NCBI RefSeq assembly: GCF_947507565.1
Contig: NC_089181.1
Coordinates: 186,001 to 250,000 of the forward strand
Source: Oscarella lobularis
Lineage: Eukaryota > Porifera > Homoscleromorpha > Homosclerophorida > Oscarellidae
Direction: 5' to 3'
Length of the DNA stretch: 64,000 bases
Position numbers and translations under genes: made by a program. Positions within the stretch are counted from its first letter, which is position 1, and each line of letters starts with the position of its first letter. Of this stretch, positions 44,724-55,023 are shown in pieces. The notes below the pieces were generated by a model that worked only from the letters and a program-made list of their open reading frames with translations, did not search any database and was not told where the DNA came from.

Positions 44724-47700
44724 ATGTCGGACAAGGATTCAGAACAATCGAACTCAGAACCGTCGAATCCGGAGGAGCTAAAGGATCTATCGAAAAACGC
44801 TCATCGACGCGTGAAATTATACAGTTGCGGCGACGACAAGACGTGGACCGACTGCGGAACGGGTCTCGTCACTTGCCAATACTTCGAAAACCTCGGAGGA
44901 GTCGGCATCGAAGTGCGAGAGGAAAACGACGACGGTTCGTTCGAAAAACGACGAAAAAACGGAATCGAATCGACTTTCCTTTTAGAAGTCCTCATGATTC
45001 AGACGAAGATCTGTCCGGAGACGGTCTACAACGTGCAGCAGGTACGTAGGCGAATTCTTTTCGCTCTGTTTTTCTCATTTTCCGTCGTCGCGTCCAGGAG
45101 ACGCTGATCGTGTGGACGGAAAGCGAGAAAGTCGAATTGGCGTTGAGCTTTCAAGAGAAGGAAGGCTGCAACGACGTGTGGATGAAGATAAGCAATGTAA
45201 TAATTAAATAATTAAATAATGTCCTAAGGAGAAGGGGGAGAGAAGTGCACCTTAATTATTTTAATAATCTATATATATAGAGAGAGTAGGATGTCCTATA
45301 GTACTTCGGAGTAATATTCGAATTGAGAGTGGAAAGAGAGTCGAGTCCTTTAGTGTTTAATTAACATGTTAGGGCAACCCCAGAAAAAGTGCTCATACCG
45401 CCTTATAGGTCCAAGGACTCCAAGGCAAACATCATTCCTACGCAATCGGATCCGAAGACATTGACATGGAAGTGCAAGACGCGAATCAATCGGTCGGCGC
45501 TCCTGCCACTGTCGCCGGCGCCGCCGAACAATTCGAAGAAATTCCCCCCATGCCGATTGTCCCGCTAGAATTACCCCCGTGCGAACTGAGCAAACTGGAC
45601 GAAATCGCCGAAGTCTTCTCATCGTGCATGCAAGCGCTCATGCAACGCGAACGCCTCGCCTTGGGCGTCGAGCAAAACGACTACATTCGCAAGCTCTGCG
45701 ATCTCTTCCGCATGTGCGAAGATCTCGACGACGTCGAAGGACTCCATCGTCTCTTCGACATCTTCAAAATGCTCTTCCTTCTCAATAGCGCCGCGCTCTA
45801 CGACGTTCTCTTCTCCGATGACGTCATTCTGAGTGCCGTCGGCGCTCTCGAGTACGATCCGTCGAAAATCAATCCCGTTCAGCATCGCGATTATTTGAAA
45901 TCGACGGCGACGTTTCGCAAGGTCGTGCCCATATCGAAGCCGGAAGTCGTCGCGAAGATTCATCAGACGTATAAGTATCAGTATGTTCATGACGCCGTCT
46001 TGCCGACGCCGACTGTGTTCGAGGAGAACGTTCTGTCGTCGCTCGGCGCTTTGATCTTTTTTAATAAGGCCGAGATAGCCACTCAATTGCAGGTGGGAAC
46101 GACAAGCGTGGGGGGTTTTTTTTCTTTTCATTTTGACTTCTTTTTAGGAAGATGAGGATTTTATGAGGGACTTGTTTGATCGGTTGAACGATCAAACGAC
46201 GCCGATGGACAAAGCCAAAGACTTGGTACCTCCAAATAAATAAACAGATTATATCCTCAATTTTTTTGAAATTTTTTTTTAGCTTCTACTTCTCAAAGAT
46301 TTGTGTTCTTATTCGCAAGCGCTTAAGATTCCCGAAAGAATAGCTTTCTTAAAAGTGAGCACTCTGATTGTCGCACAGATGAAGCAAATCTTATTTCTTC
46401 GAATTTAGACCGTGTGTAGTCGAGGATTGGTTTCCTCATTGGGATATTATCTGGTACTAGATAGTCTTGATGAACGCGATGTCTCATCTCTTTGGGATTC
46501 TCTAGAGGCACTCCCATAACGCTGAAATCGAGCTGATCTGTCTTGACATCGTTTCGCAAATAGTGGAATTCAACGCGACCGTTATACGCGACGTCGTCGT
46601 CGGCGATCCGACGATTGACGAGGTACGAGTGTTTCTCAGTATAGTTTTCCTATAAGTCGAGAGCGCCTGTGTGCTAAGGACGACATATTCTTCAACGTCA
46701 TCATCTCGAAAATGGTCGAGCAGAAGGAATCAGGTGGAGTATCTCAACCAAAAGTCGTCTCAGTTTTTAAACTTATGTTAGGAAACGCGATACAATATCT
46801 GGGCCTACTGCGCACATTGATCGACACGGATAATATGGTCACAACAACTGACGTAAGAATCGCGAAATCACGCGTATTATCCCAATAGCAACGCTCATAT
46901 ACGTGAAGCGAACCGAAAAGGGATTGGTACTCAGTTTTTTCTACAAACACTGCATGCATCGTTTGGTCTCTCCCCTATTGGTCGTAACTAAGAGCGAAGC
47001 ACCCACTCAAGGTGAGAGGAGGAGTTGGCCTCTTGTTCCTAGTCTCTCACAATGTGCAATGATCTTGCAGACGATTACGGTCACAGCGTATTGCTGGGCT
47101 ACGTTCTCGAGCTATTGATTCACTGCGTGGAAAAGCACACGTTTCATATTAAGAACTACGTGATCAGTCATAATCTTCTTCGTCGAGCGCTCGTCTTACT
47201 TCAGTCTCGTCACTCCCATCTCTGTCTCTGTATGATGAGTTCTCTCATTCGTTCGTTACTCTGAATGAGGGCTTTCTTTTCTCTTTTTTCTCTCTTTTAG
47301 CTGCGCTTCGTTTTTGTCGGCGAATCGTCGGCTTGAAAGACGAGTTCTACAATCGTTACATCGTCCAAAGCAATCTGCTCGATCCGGTCATTGCCGCCTT
47401 TTTGAAGAACGGAAGCCGTTACAATCTCGTCAATTCGGCGATCATCGAATTGTTTGAATTTATGACGACGGTTAGAAATAGAAAAGAGATGTGTCTCGGG
47501 TTTTTTTATTCGCGAAATTCAGGAGAACGTGATTACTCTGATTTCACACGTAGTCAAGCGTCACATGGACTCGCTTCGCAGCGTTTCCTACGTCAATACG
47601 TTCAATCGGCTGCACTTGCGCTACGAACAGGAGCAGGACAGACAAATGGGACGCGCGGGAGAAATGAACGCATTCGCACGCGAAAGGCAGGCCGCTTGCC

Positions 47701-48303
47701 GGCGAGAAATCAAAGGGGACGATCTAATTTGTGAATTTTTAGTGTACCCAATCCCGTTTCTCGTACGATTCGACGGCGACGAGATCCGCGCGAAGTCGAC
47801 TTGGAAGAGGAAGCGTATTTCTTCAACGAAGACGACGAGGACGACGCCGTCGAATCGGTGGCGACAGTCTCTCAAATCGGTCCGCAATTGCCGCCGGCGA
47901 AATTGTATCGAAAGTTCGCCGGCAAGTTTTCCGCTGCAAGCGGCGGCGGCGGCGGCAGCGCCGGTGACGGCGGAGGCGGCGGCGCCGGCGAGTCAAAAAG
48001 TCAAGGAAGAATGATTCCTCGAATGAAAAAACGGGCGTCAATGAAAATAAAGTCGTCGATGCCGGCGAGAAGCGAGCGTCCGTCGTCGCCGCCTTTGGTT
48101 GTTAAACCCATAAAACGGTCGTCAATAAAGTTCAAGGTCTTTAGCCTTTTGGGGGGGAGGGGAGGGGGAGTTTTTCAGTATTGAATCATTTTTAGCCTAT
48201 TGTCGGCCTTGTCGACTATCCGGACGAAGATTCGGATTCGGACGAAGAAGGCTCTAGTCGTCCACAAGACAGCCCGTCAAAGAAAGCCAAGTTGGACGTA
48301 TGA
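44724..48303 (+). CDS. PPP4R3: Protein phosphatase 4 regulatory subunit 3 (SMEK)
   Basis: Targets the PP4 catalytic subunit to substrates by an EVH1/Ran-binding-type N-terminal domain that reads FxxP motifs. The start [14 protein letters not shown] (ATG 44724) leads into [46 protein letters not shown] and MKISNVQGLQGK. The SMK-1 domain and armadillo-like region follow: [25 protein letters not shown]-type helices, [54 protein letters not shown] and [19 protein letters not shown]-like segments. After the fold comes an acidic and Gly-rich tail ([16 protein letters not shown]; poly-Gly/Ala near 47940-47990) with a basic cluster, ending SKKAKLDV at 48301-48303. Full length, with about twelve exons. 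Confidence 0.94.
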
Positions 48304-48472
48304 GGCGGGGTGAGGTTGTCTTATTTTATTATTATGAGTAGTACAGCTGCTAACGTAAGCTAAAGCATCTCCCTTTCCCACCATTTTCCCCCTCCTCTCT
48401 CGCGAAGTAGAAAAGACTCTCTATTGCGTTAGGAGTAGTTAATTCTATTGTAGGTAGGATGTTTCGCATTAT

Positions 48473-49736
48473 TCATTTCTTCGCGTATACAACTTCTTCC
48501 TTGAGCTTCTTCATGAGACTTCTCAGGTTCTCTTCTCCTTTTGTCGTCTTCGTTTGAGTCGGCGCCTCTGGAAGGGATTCAATTGCGACGACGTCTGAAC
48601 GTTTTCCTTGTCGACCCTTTTTCGCCGCCAATTGGTCGCGACGAGCCTTGAGATAGGCCTGACGCATCTCAATGTCTTTACTGCTCACTGAAATATCGTG
48701 CTATGGGCAAATGAAAGTCGTGACGAAAGTCTACCGTACTTCTGGCTCGACTTACACCCGACTTGTCTTTGTCGTCCTTTCCACCGCTCGCCGAAACCTC
48801 CCTTTGCGCCTCCGTCAACCACTGACGAGCGGCATCGCCGTTTCCGTGATCCGCCGACCGAACGCCAGGAAGACGAGAAGACAATTCTTTGTCTCCACCC
48901 GACGTCAAAGCCTTTCCAGATGACGAAGGAATTTTCGCCGGAGTCAGACCGGGTAACGATCCCAGACTGGCCAATCCCTCCTTCTCGATCTTCGTTGGAC
49001 TTTTCGTAGACATTCGGGCACTCTCAGCCAACGCTTGAGCCAAGTCGTCTTCATATTGACGTTCCTGAGCCTCGTGCTCAGCCGCGGATCGGCTAAGAAC
49101 TTCCCGTAGAAGTTTCTCCTCTTCTTTGATTCGCTTTACTTCTGACTCTTGATCAAAGACACTTGCGTCTCCTCCTTTCAGCACTCTGTATCCGAGTTTC
49201 TTCTGCAGGACACTCAATGCCTCTAATTCGAGCTCGATGTTTCGTTCCACCATCATTCGCTTGAACACTTCGAAATCGCTAGCGGCCGTCACGTGCTCAA
49301 ACGAATCCTAGAAAATAAATAATAAGGTCCTTGATTAATTAATTAGATTAATTAATTAATTAATTACATGAGTTCTCTCGTCTTCTTCAGGTGAACAAAC
49401 AGATGCGAACTGTTCCGCTGTTATGCCTAAGTCTTCAAGGTAACTTTCTAGCAATGATTCAACCTAGCAGTAATATTGTGACTTCAATCTCAAAAGGGTA
49501 CCGGTCTTACTAGTTTGGCATAGTTCTGATGTATTGCGGTGTAGGAAAACTTGTTCTCCTCCTCCGTGTCGAACACTGATGCGGCGTAGGATAGAGAAAT
49601 TTTTACTTAGGACACCTCCGTTCTGCCTACCCAAACAGTTCTGCTCTATAAAATTCAGAATGGGAGTTTTCCACAGAGGCGAGCACAAGAATCCGACAAC
49701 GCTGTCGAAAATCCAGTCTTCCGTCTCTTCGGCCAT
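48473..49736 (-). CDS. CFAP36: Cilia- and flagella-associated protein 36 (CFAP36/CCDC104)
   Basis: BART-domain protein that binds ARL3-GTP and localises to cilia. The start ATG at 49736 gives MAEETEDWIFDSVVGFLCSP, then PILNFIEQNC, which matches the BART N-terminus (WxxxSxxxFL..P.W..PILDFIE). A middle exon (49.34-49.47 kb) covers SLLESYLEDLGI and FASVCS. The long exon starting SFEHVTAASDFEVFKRMMVE continues NIELELEALSVLQKKLG and KLLREVLSRSAAEHEAQE. The tail is a disordered Ser/Lys-rich linker (48.8-49.0 kb) and a charged C-terminal helix (EMRQAYLKARRDQLAAKK, LRSLMKKLKEEVVYAKK), as in the human protein. The stop is at 48473-48475. Divergent from carotenoid oxygenase 1, with start codons 88 bp apart. 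Confidence 0.9.
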
Positions 49737-49824
49737 TTCGTGGATAACGCGCGGTAAACTCACCACGTGACAACTTCAGCAAAGTCACCTGTGTTCTCTC
49801 TTTCTTCTCAAGCCTTGTCAGAAT

Positions 49825-51357
49825 ATGACGTCATCGTTCGGATCGATCTTGAAAACAGTATCAGAGAACATCGCGCCGACGAAAGCCGTCGTCACGGGCG
49901 AATGGCCAACGTGGCTTCGTGGCGGTCGACTCCTTCGCGTCGGCCCCGCCATGTTCGACGTCGGTCGCTCGTCACTCCGTCACTGGTTCGACGGATTGGC
50001 TATGATTCATTCATTCGAATTTGCCGACGACTCTGACAACGTCACATATACGGGTCGTCTGCTTGAATCGAACGTCTACAAGGAATCGATTGCTGCAGAT
50101 AGTCTCATTGGCGACGGGTTCGGCTCTAGAGCAATTACGAGCGATCCCTGCCAAACGACGTTCGGTCGCTTTTTCTCCTATTTCTCGCAAGTCGTGCGAG
50201 GTGCTCACTTTGGCGACAATACGAACGTCAATATCGTGCCGTCGTCCGACGAGAAAGGGGCCAAGTGGCTCGCTCTAACGGAAATACCGTCCGTCTGGAA
50301 ATTCGATCCCGAATCGTTGGACGCCGAGAAACGATTCAACGTTGTCGGATCTAACCCGGAACTGAAGCGGATGGTTAAAATGACGGCGCATCCGCACACC
50401 GCTTCCGACGGAAGCATGTACAACGTCGGCGTCATTCCCGGCCGGAATTCCTTCTACGTCATCTTCAAGACCAACGTGACGGAATCAGGAGAGAAATACG
50501 CAAGCGATCTCATCTGCTCTCTGCCGGCAGACGACGGACTCTCCTACTATCACAGTTTCGGTATCACCGATCGTTATTTCATATTCGTTGAATCGCCGCT
50601 GAAGTTGAGTCTTCCAAAGCTTGCCCTGTGGCGTTTCCATCGTCAATCGCTCGCCGACTGCATGTCTTGGGTCGATGACAAGCCGTCGCGTTTTCGAATC
50701 GTCGATCGAGAAACAAATAAGGAAGTTGTCGACGTGACGTACGAAGCCGAGCCGTTCTTCGCTTTTCATCACGCCAACGCGTTCGAGGACGACGCCAATC
50801 GTCGGCTCGTCGTCGATATGGTGTGCTATCCAAATGGAAAGAGCACGGTCAACTCTTTGTTTTTGGACGAGTTGAAGCGAGGTAATAGAGACGACGTCGC
50901 AATGGGCTCTTTTCGTCGCTTCTTTTTGCCACTCGATGCCACTGGGGTGACCAAAGTCAAGAGTGAAGTTCTGTCTGATGTGCATCCTGTTGAGTTGCCG
51001 CGAATCAACTACAAGAGCCACAACGGTCGTCCGTATCGTTTTGTTTACGGGCTGGGACGTAGCAGTCCGTCGGTAGCTTTCGTTGACTCAGTGGTCAAAT
51101 TGAATACCAAAACAAAAGAGACGCACGTGTTTGCCGAGAAGGGCGCGTTTGCTTCAGAACCGGTTTTCGTCCCAGCACCTGACTCGAAGACCGAAGACGA
51201 CGGCGTGATTTTGAGCGTTTTTCTCAGCGGAAATCCGGACGAAAAGAAGCCATTCCTTCTTATTCTAGATGCAGCGTCGTTCAAAGAGATTGCACGAGCA
51301 GAAGTCGCCTGCCGAATGCCAACAACCTTGCACGGCGACTTTTTGTCGGTCAAATAA
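49825..51357 (+). CDS. Carotenoid cleavage oxygenase, paralogue 1 (intronless)
   Basis: 510 residues of the BCO/RPE65/carotenoid-oxygenase superfamily, non-haem Fe(II) seven-bladed propellers that cleave carotenoid or retinoid double bonds. The four Fe-ligand histidines are in their usual motifs: MTAHPH (His189), YYHSFGITD (His243), FHHANAFEDD (His315/316) and TTLHGDF (His503). N-terminal WLRGGRLLRVGPAMFDVG and HWFDGLAMIHSF are also family hallmarks (usually NGPG). No signal or transit peptide, so probably cytosolic or peripheral on membranes. The substrate cannot be told; animal relatives include BCO1, BCO2 and NinaB. First of four tandem copies, all single-exon in an intron-rich genome. Confidence 0.92.
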   Translation: MTSSFGSILKTVSENIAPTKAVVTGEWPTWLRGGRLLRVGPAMFDVGRSSLRHWFDGLAMIHSFEFADDSDNVTYTGRLLESNVYKESIAADSLIGDGFGSRAITSDPCQTTFGRFFSYFSQVVRGAHFGDNTNVNIVPSSDEKGAKWLALTEIPSVWKFDPESLDAEKRFNVVGSNPELKRMVKMTAHPHTASDGSMYNVGVIPGRNSFYVIFKTNVTESGEKYASDLICSLPADDGLSYYHSFGITDRYFIFVESPLKLSLPKLALWRFHRQSLADCMSWVDDKPSRFRIVDRETNKEVVDVTYEAEPFFAFHHANAFEDDANRRLVVDMVCYPNGKSTVNSLFLDELKRGNRDDVAMGSFRRFFLPLDATGVTKVKSEVLSDVHPVELPRINYKSHNGRPYRFVYGLGRSSPSVAFVDSVVKLNTKTKETHVFAEKGAFASEPVFVPAPDSKTEDDGVILSVFLSGNPDEKKPFLLILDAASFKEIARAEVACRMPTTLHGDFLSVK

Positions 51358-51458
51358 CCGCTTGTCTTTTTTTTTTCTTCTGTGCTGTTTGCGTTGCCGT
51401 CCCGCTATTAATTGATGACGTCATCTCAGCTCGTTTCGCGCAAGCGTGAAACAAGGAG

Positions 51459-52972
51459 ATGACGTCGTCCTACGGTTCGATCCTGAAAACGGTGTCGAAG
51501 AACATCGCGCCGACGAAAGCCGTCGTCACGGGCGAATGCCCGACGTGGCTTCGCGGCGGCCGACTCCTTCGCGTCGGTTCCGCCATGTTCGACGTCGGTC
51601 GCTCGTCGCTCCGACACTGGTTCGACGGATTGGCTATGATACATTCATTCGATTCGCCGACAACAACGCGAATGACGTCACATATACGGGTCGTCTCCTC
51701 GAAACGAACGTCTCTAAGAAATCGATTGCCGCCGGCCGTCTCGTCGACGAGTCCTTTGGCACGAGAGCGATCGCAAGCGATCCCTGCCAAACGACGTTCG
51801 CTCGCTTTTTCTCCTATTTCTCGCAAGTCGTGCGAGGCTCCCGAATAGGCGACAATACGAACGTCAATGTCGTGCCGTCATTGGATGGAAAAGGAGCCAA
51901 GTGGCTCGCTCTGACGGAAATGCCGTTCGTCTGGAAATTCGATCCCGAATCGTTGGACACCGAGAAACTACTCCGATTCAACCCGGAACTAAGCCGTATG
52001 TTCACAATGACGGCACATCCGCACGCTTCTTCCGACGGCGGCATGTACAACATTGGCATTGTTCCGGGAGCGCGTTCCTCCTACGCAATCTTCAAGACCG
52101 GCGTGACGGGATCGAAATACGCGAGCAAACTCGTGTGCTCGCTGCCAGTGAATGACGGACTCTCCTACTATCACAGTTTCGGTATCACTGATCGTTATTT
52201 CATATTCGTCGAGTCGCCACTTAAGTGGAGTCTGCCCAAGCTTGCCCTGTGGCGTTTCCATCGTCGATCATTTGATGACTGCATGTACTGGATTAATGAC
52301 AAGCCGTCGCGTTTTCGAATTGTTGATCGAGAAACGAATAAGGAGATTGTCAATGTGACGTACGAAGCTGAGCCGTTTTTCTCTTTTCATCACGTCAACG
52401 CGTTCGAGGACGACGTCAATCGTCGGCTCGTCGTTGATATGGTGTGCTATCGAAATGGAAAGATTGCTTTCAATTCTTCGTTTTTGGACGAATTGAATCG
52501 CGGTAATAAAGAAGGAATGAGAGGCGTTTTTCGTCGCTTCTTTTTGCCACTCAATGCCACTGGGAAGACCAAGGTCGAGAGTGAAGTTCTGTCTGATTTT
52601 CACTCTCTTGAGTTGCCACGAATCAACGGGTGCCACAATGGTCGTCCCTATCGTTTTGCTTACGGGCTGGGACTTAGCAGTCCGTCGGCAGATTTTCTCG
52701 ACTCAGTGGTCAAATTGAATACAGAAACAAAAGAGACGCGCTTGTTTGCTGAGAAGGGCACGTTTGCTTCTGAACCAGTTTTCGTCAGAGCACCTGACTC
52801 AAAGTCTGAAGACGACGGCGTGATTTTGAGCGTTTTACTCAGCGGAAATCCAGACGAAAAGAAACCATTCCTAGTTATTCTCGACGCAGCGTCGTTCAAA
52901 GAGATTGCTCGAGCTGAAGTCACGTGCAGAATTCCGACAACCTTTCACGGCAACTTTATGTCCGCCAAGTAA
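51459..52972 (+). CDS. Carotenoid cleavage oxygenase, paralogue 2, with one-base frameshift
   Basis: Intronless copy beginning MTSSYGSILKTVSKNIAP (ATG 51459) in the same register as the other copies. At 51654-51655 it has two bases where copies 1 and 3 have three (GAT TC- GCC against GAT TTT GCC). The N-terminal 65 codons are therefore in a different frame from the remaining 438. Downstream of the shift the protein is intact: MTAHPH, YYHSFGITD, FHHVNAFEDD and TTFHGNF keep all four Fe-ligand histidines. Reading the downstream frame back to 51446 gives an unrelated leader, so a product from that ATG would lack the first propeller strand. It is either a very young pseudogene or a base error in the sequence. 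Confidence 0.8.
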
Positions 52973-53331
52973 CCGCTTGTCGTCTTCTTTCTTCTGTGCT
53001 AATTGCGTTGCCGTTTTGTCATGCGCACCATGTCTGTATGTCTTGTCGGAATGTGACGAAGCTACATTAAACTATTAGCTAATGACGTCAACCATTGTTC
53101 CGTCAATAGGATCAAAATATGTCGGCTAAGCTTCAGAACTGTCTCCAAGGAACTACACGGACGTGACCGAGCATTGTGTACTCTCCCACGTTTCCTATGA
53201 ACAAAGCATAGCTATCTATGCACACAAAGGGCGAGAAAACAATAGGATTCGTCAGGCGCCAACTACGTCAATCAACGCCTGCTTGCGCTTCTCTCGCTCT
53301 CTCTTCCCTCTCTCTCCCTCTCAACCTAAAA
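52973..53331. other. Intergenic region between carotenoid oxygenases 2 and 3
   Basis: 359 bp. The final 50 bases before the ATG at 53332 are a pyrimidine tract (CTTCTCTCGCTCTCTC..., then TCTCTCCCTCTCAACC), which could be an initiator or 5' UTR element. The reading frame is open upstream to 53218, but alignment with the other copies puts the start at 53332. Confidence 0.5.
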
Positions 53332-54861
53332 ATGACCTCATCGTTTAGTTCAATCTTGAAAACAGTATCGGAGAACGTCGCGCCGACGAAGGCTGTCGTC
53401 ACGGGCAAATGGCCGACGTGGCTTCGCGGCGGTCGACTCCTTCGCGTCGGTCCCGCCATGTTCGACGTTGGCCGCTCGTCGCTCCAACACTGGTTCGACG
53501 GATTGGCTATGATTCATTCATTCGATTTTGCCGACGACTCCGACGACGTCACATATACAGGTCGTCTTCTCGAAACAGATATCTACAGAAATTCAATTGC
53601 AGCCGATCGTCTCGTCGGCAACGTGTTTGGCACGAGAGCAATTACGAGCGATCCCTGCCAATCAACGTTCGGTCGCTTTTTCTCTTATTTCTCGCAAGTT
53701 TTTCAAGGCGTCCTGCATCGCGACAACACGAATGTCAATATCGTGCCGTCGTCTGACGAGAAAGGGGCCAAGTGGCTCGCTCTAACGGAAATACCGTCCG
53801 TCTGGCGAGTCGATCCCGAATCGTTGGACGCCGAGAAACGATTCAACGTTGTCGGATCCAACCCGGAACTGAAGCGGATGGTTAAAATGACGGCGCATCC
53901 GCACACCGCTTCCGACGGAAGCATGTACAACGTCGGCATCATCCCCGGCCGGAAGTCCTTCTACGTCATCTTCAAGACCAACGTGACGGAATCAGGAGAG
54001 AAATACGCTAGCGATCTCATCTGCTCTCTGCCGGCAGACGACGGACTCTCCTACTATCACAGTTTCGGTATCACCGATCGTTATTTCATATTCGTTGAAT
54101 CGCCGCTGAAGTTGAGTCTGCCCAAACTTGCCCTGGAGCGTTTCCATCGTCAATCGCTCGCAGACTGCATGTATTGGGTCGATGACAAGCCGTCGCGTTT
54201 TCGAATCGTCGATCGAGAAACAAATAAGGAAGTTGTCGACGTGACGTACGAAGCCGAGCCGTTCTTCGCTTTTCATCACGCCAACGCGTTCGAGGACGAC
54301 GCCAATCGTCGGCTCGTCGTCGATATGGTGTGCTATCCAAATGGAAAGAGCACAGTCAACTCTTTATTTTTGGACGAGTTGAAGCGAGGTAATAGAGACG
54401 ACGAAGCAAAGGGCTCTTTTCGTCGCTTCTTTTTGCCACTCGATGCCACTGGGGTGACCAAAATCAAGAGTGAAGTTCTGTCTGATTTTCACTCTCTTGA
54501 GTTGCCACGAATCAACGAGTGCCACAACGGTCGTCTCTATCGCTTTGCTTACGGACTGGGACTTAGCAGTCCGTCGGCAGATTTTCTCGACTCGTTGGTC
54601 AAATTGAATACAGAAACAAAAGAGACGCGCGTGTTTTCCGAGAAGGGCACGTTTGCTTCTGAACCAGTTTTCGTCAGAGCACCCGACTCAAAGTCTGAAG
54701 ACGACGGCGTGATTTTGAGCGTTTTTCTTAGCGGAAATCCAGACGAAAAGAAACCGTTCCTAGTTATTCTCGACGCAGCGTCATTCAAAGTGATTGCTCG
54801 AGCAGAAGTCACATGCAGAATTCCGACAACCTTTCACGGCAACTTTATGTCCGCCAAGTAA
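53332..54861 (+). CDS. Carotenoid cleavage oxygenase, paralogue 3 (intronless, mosaic)
   Basis: About 509 residues, start MTSSFSSILKTVSENVAP. The four-His motifs are present (MTAHPH, YYHSFGITD, FHHANAFEDD, TTFHGNF). Residues about 145-380 are nearly identical to paralogue 1, for example GSMYNVGIIPGRKSFYVIF and KSTVNSLFLDELKRGNRDD. From SDFHSLELPRIN (about 54480) to the end it follows paralogue 2: LGLSSPSADFLDS, RAPDSKSEDDG, CRIPTTFHGNFMSAK. The gene is therefore a chimera of the two types, as from gene conversion or unequal crossing-over. The preferred start is the ATG matching the other copies, although the frame is open to 53218. Confidence 0.92.
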   Translation: MTSSFSSILKTVSENVAPTKAVVTGKWPTWLRGGRLLRVGPAMFDVGRSSLQHWFDGLAMIHSFDFADDSDDVTYTGRLLETDIYRNSIAADRLVGNVFGTRAITSDPCQSTFGRFFSYFSQVFQGVLHRDNTNVNIVPSSDEKGAKWLALTEIPSVWRVDPESLDAEKRFNVVGSNPELKRMVKMTAHPHTASDGSMYNVGIIPGRKSFYVIFKTNVTESGEKYASDLICSLPADDGLSYYHSFGITDRYFIFVESPLKLSLPKLALERFHRQSLADCMYWVDDKPSRFRIVDRETNKEVVDVTYEAEPFFAFHHANAFEDDANRRLVVDMVCYPNGKSTVNSLFLDELKRGNRDDEAKGSFRRFFLPLDATGVTKIKSEVLSDFHSLELPRINECHNGRLYRFAYGLGLSSPSADFLDSLVKLNTETKETRVFSEKGTFASEPVFVRAPDSKSEDDGVILSVFLSGNPDEKKPFLVILDAASFKVIARAEVTCRIPTTFHGNFMSAK

Positions 54862-55023
54862 CTCAGATCTCTCCGCCTGTGTTTTGCTCTATTTTTTTCA
54901 CATCATGTTTATCTTTCTTCACACCGAGTAGACTACCTAATACAGTAATTCTTCACGTGATTGATCGGATGCGCAAGCTGACACTTCTTCTCACGTCTTT
55001 TTCGAAGGCTCCTCTTCGTCCAA

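Noticed and set aside
50485-51021. 178-codon minus-strand ORF, and similar ones at 52268-52636 and 55567-55971
   Set aside because: Mirror frames of the carotenoid oxygenase genes. They recur only because the sense genes are duplicated, and the sense strand has the catalytic motifs.
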